NCBI GenBank assembly: GCA_900550465.1
Contig: URSC01000010.1
Coordinates: 35,909-99,908, forward strand
Length of the DNA: 64,000 nt
Source of the DNA: an uncultured Alistipes sp.
GTDB taxonomy: Bacteria > Bacteroidota > Bacteroidia > Bacteroidales > UBA932
Reading direction: 5' to 3'
In this document: one piece after another, positions 63,074 to 64,000 of the stretch
Position numbering within the stretch: the stretch's first letter is position 1
How the letters are laid out: every line of letters starts with the position of its first letter
Program-made: the position numbers and the translations under genes
The notes under the pieces: model-generated
Database searches by the model: none
What the model was told of the DNA's origin: nothing
The model's input: the letters and a program-made list of their open reading frames with translations, nothing else

Positions 63074-64000
63074 TATCCCCGCCCCTGAAGGCAAAGGATC
63101 CGACAACCTTCCCTCCTGACAGGACCGTAGCACGCAACTGCTCCTGACCTGCCTCAACGTCCCGTTCCACTACCACATCGAAATCCGAGCCGAACGCCCT
63201 CACATGCCGCAGTGCCATCCTGTCCCACCCGGCAGGAAGCCTAGGGGTGAGTTCAAACGAGCGGAACCCTGTCGGCCGTATGCCGAACAGACCTTCTGTA
63301 AAAATACGGCAGTAAAGCCCGCTCTCGGCAGAGAGATGCCTCTGGTTGCCTTCAGGCCATGCCTCTATCGGATACGGGACATGATCCCCGAGCAGTCTCT
63401 TACGTGAATAATCCCTGAGGTATTCCAGAGCCCTGTCAGTCTCTCCGCAGGCGAATACACCTCTCAGGGCATACAGTGTCGAACGGTCCCAGTAAGTCTT
63501 GTCCCCGGCTTCCGTAAGCAAGCCGTTCTCTGTCCACAGCCTCGGCGAGAACAGCGCGTCCGCCGTACCTTCAGCCCTGTCATAGATTCCGACAGTCAGC
63601 GGAATACATATCCAGGCCCTCAGCACATCATTGCCGTCGTAGTAACGGTAAGTCCTGAAACCTTCCACATCAGCGCCGAAATACCTTCCGATATCCTTAC
63701 GCAGCTTCCTTGCCTGCCTGGCATAGAGTTCAATGCGACCGGAAGGCAGTCCCAGTTCCCGGCCCAGATATACCGCAGAATTGAGCGCATCGTAGTACAG
63801 GCATGATGTGCACAGGTTGGCATCCCCTGACGGGAAGCGGCCTTCCAGTTCATCGGAGTCGGAACATACCACCCCCTCGGTAGTGAAAATACCGGCGGCC
63901 TCCCTCAGCAGGAAGGGCAGATCCGGATTGGAATCATGCCCCACACTGTAGGCCGCATGGCCGAACTCGTGCAGCATGGTCTCCATCCACCTCTCGTTGT
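63051..64000 (-). CDS. Chimeric ORF: zinc peptidase joined to six-hairpin-like glycosidase, partial
   Basis: The frame enters from the right window edge and is open throughout (at least 316 codons). The first part has a zincin site METMLHEFGHAAYSV and the following DLPFLLREAAGIFTTEG, as in M2/M3-type peptidases. From about nucleotide 63870 the sequence becomes a glycosidase C-terminus (ANLCTSCLYYDALNSAVYLG, YYDGNDVLRAWICIPLTVG, WPEGNQRHLSAESGLY, GIRPTGFRSFELTPRLP). The two halves are normally separate families. This may be a gene fusion by deletion or an assembly join. Confidence 0.6.
   Translation of the reverse strand, partial: NERWMETMLHEFGHAAYSVGHDSNPDLPFLLREAAGIFTTEGVVCSDSDELEGRFPSGDANLCTSCLYYDALNSAVYLGRELGLPSGRIELYARQARKLRKDIGRYFGADVEGFRTYRYYDGNDVLRAWICIPLTVGIYDRAEGTADALFSPRLWTENGLLTEAGDKTYWDRSTLYALRGVFACGETDRALEYLRDYSRKRLLGDHVPYPIEAWPEGNQRHLSAESGLYCRIFTEGLFGIRPTGFRSFELTPRLPAGWDRMALRHVRAFGSDFDVVVERDVEAGQEQLRATVLSGGKVVGSFAFRGGDTIPFSVL

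Overview
The window comes from a member of the order Bacteroidales (phylum Bacteroidota); the genus cannot be fixed from sequence alone. The evidence is the Bacteroidota promoter form (TTTG or TTGC, about 20 nt, TAnnTTTG) found several times, together with families typical of the group: GLPGLI proteins, a NigD-like lipoprotein, a 6-bladed beta-propeller lipoprotein, a DUF3575 barrel, DUF6562/fimbrillin-like lipoproteins, a clostripain-family lipoprotein and AAA-ATPase-like/PD-(D/E)XK proteins.

Positions 1-28100 are mostly housekeeping: a cut-off NigD-like lipoprotein; gmk-nadD-M28 peptidase (minus); fba; an LPP20-like lipoprotein and a transglutaminase-like protein; grpE-dnaJ; rplS with tRNA-Arg; corA-ahcY-tryptophanase-like (minus); a BadF-type kinase, recR and mntP (minus); a DUF2400 protein; a zeta-toxin-like ATPase with a 51-codon partner; tldD-tldE-nhaC-slyD; a COG2509 oxidoreductase and tsaD (minus); and two AAA/PD-(D/E)XK paralogues on either side of a TetR-type regulator.

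Positions 28300-39600 are accessory: three tandem GLPGLI genes (the second has an in-frame stop), a TonB-receptor-like protein, a retropepsin-like lipoprotein, a MacB-like permease, a probably frameshifted small lipoprotein, a 6-bladed propeller lipoprotein, a 179-bp imperfect palindrome, and a chimeric ORF joining the start of a hydrolase to the end of UvrA.

Positions 39700-59320 form one surface locus: an AraC regulator and a clostripain-family lipoprotein peptidase, then a DUF3575 barrel and eight tandem lipoproteins that share one N-terminal module of about 290-340 residues. The first four end with the module. The last four continue into different C-terminal domains (right-handed beta-helix, BspA-type leucine-rich repeats, beta-helix plus a sandwich-like domain, GLUG repeats plus beta-helix). 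This looks like a fimbria-like system with a set of exchangeable adhesins.

Positions 59350-61610 hold a REP/RAYT-type element: a Y1 (HUH) transposase gene between two arrays of a palindromic unit repeated at exactly 105 bp, six units on the left and four on the right, followed by a 17-bp tandem repeat. The window ends with an AEC transporter, an SMR pump and a second chimeric ORF (zinc peptidase joined to a six-hairpin-like glycosidase) cut by the window edge. No rRNA and no CRISPR array were seen.
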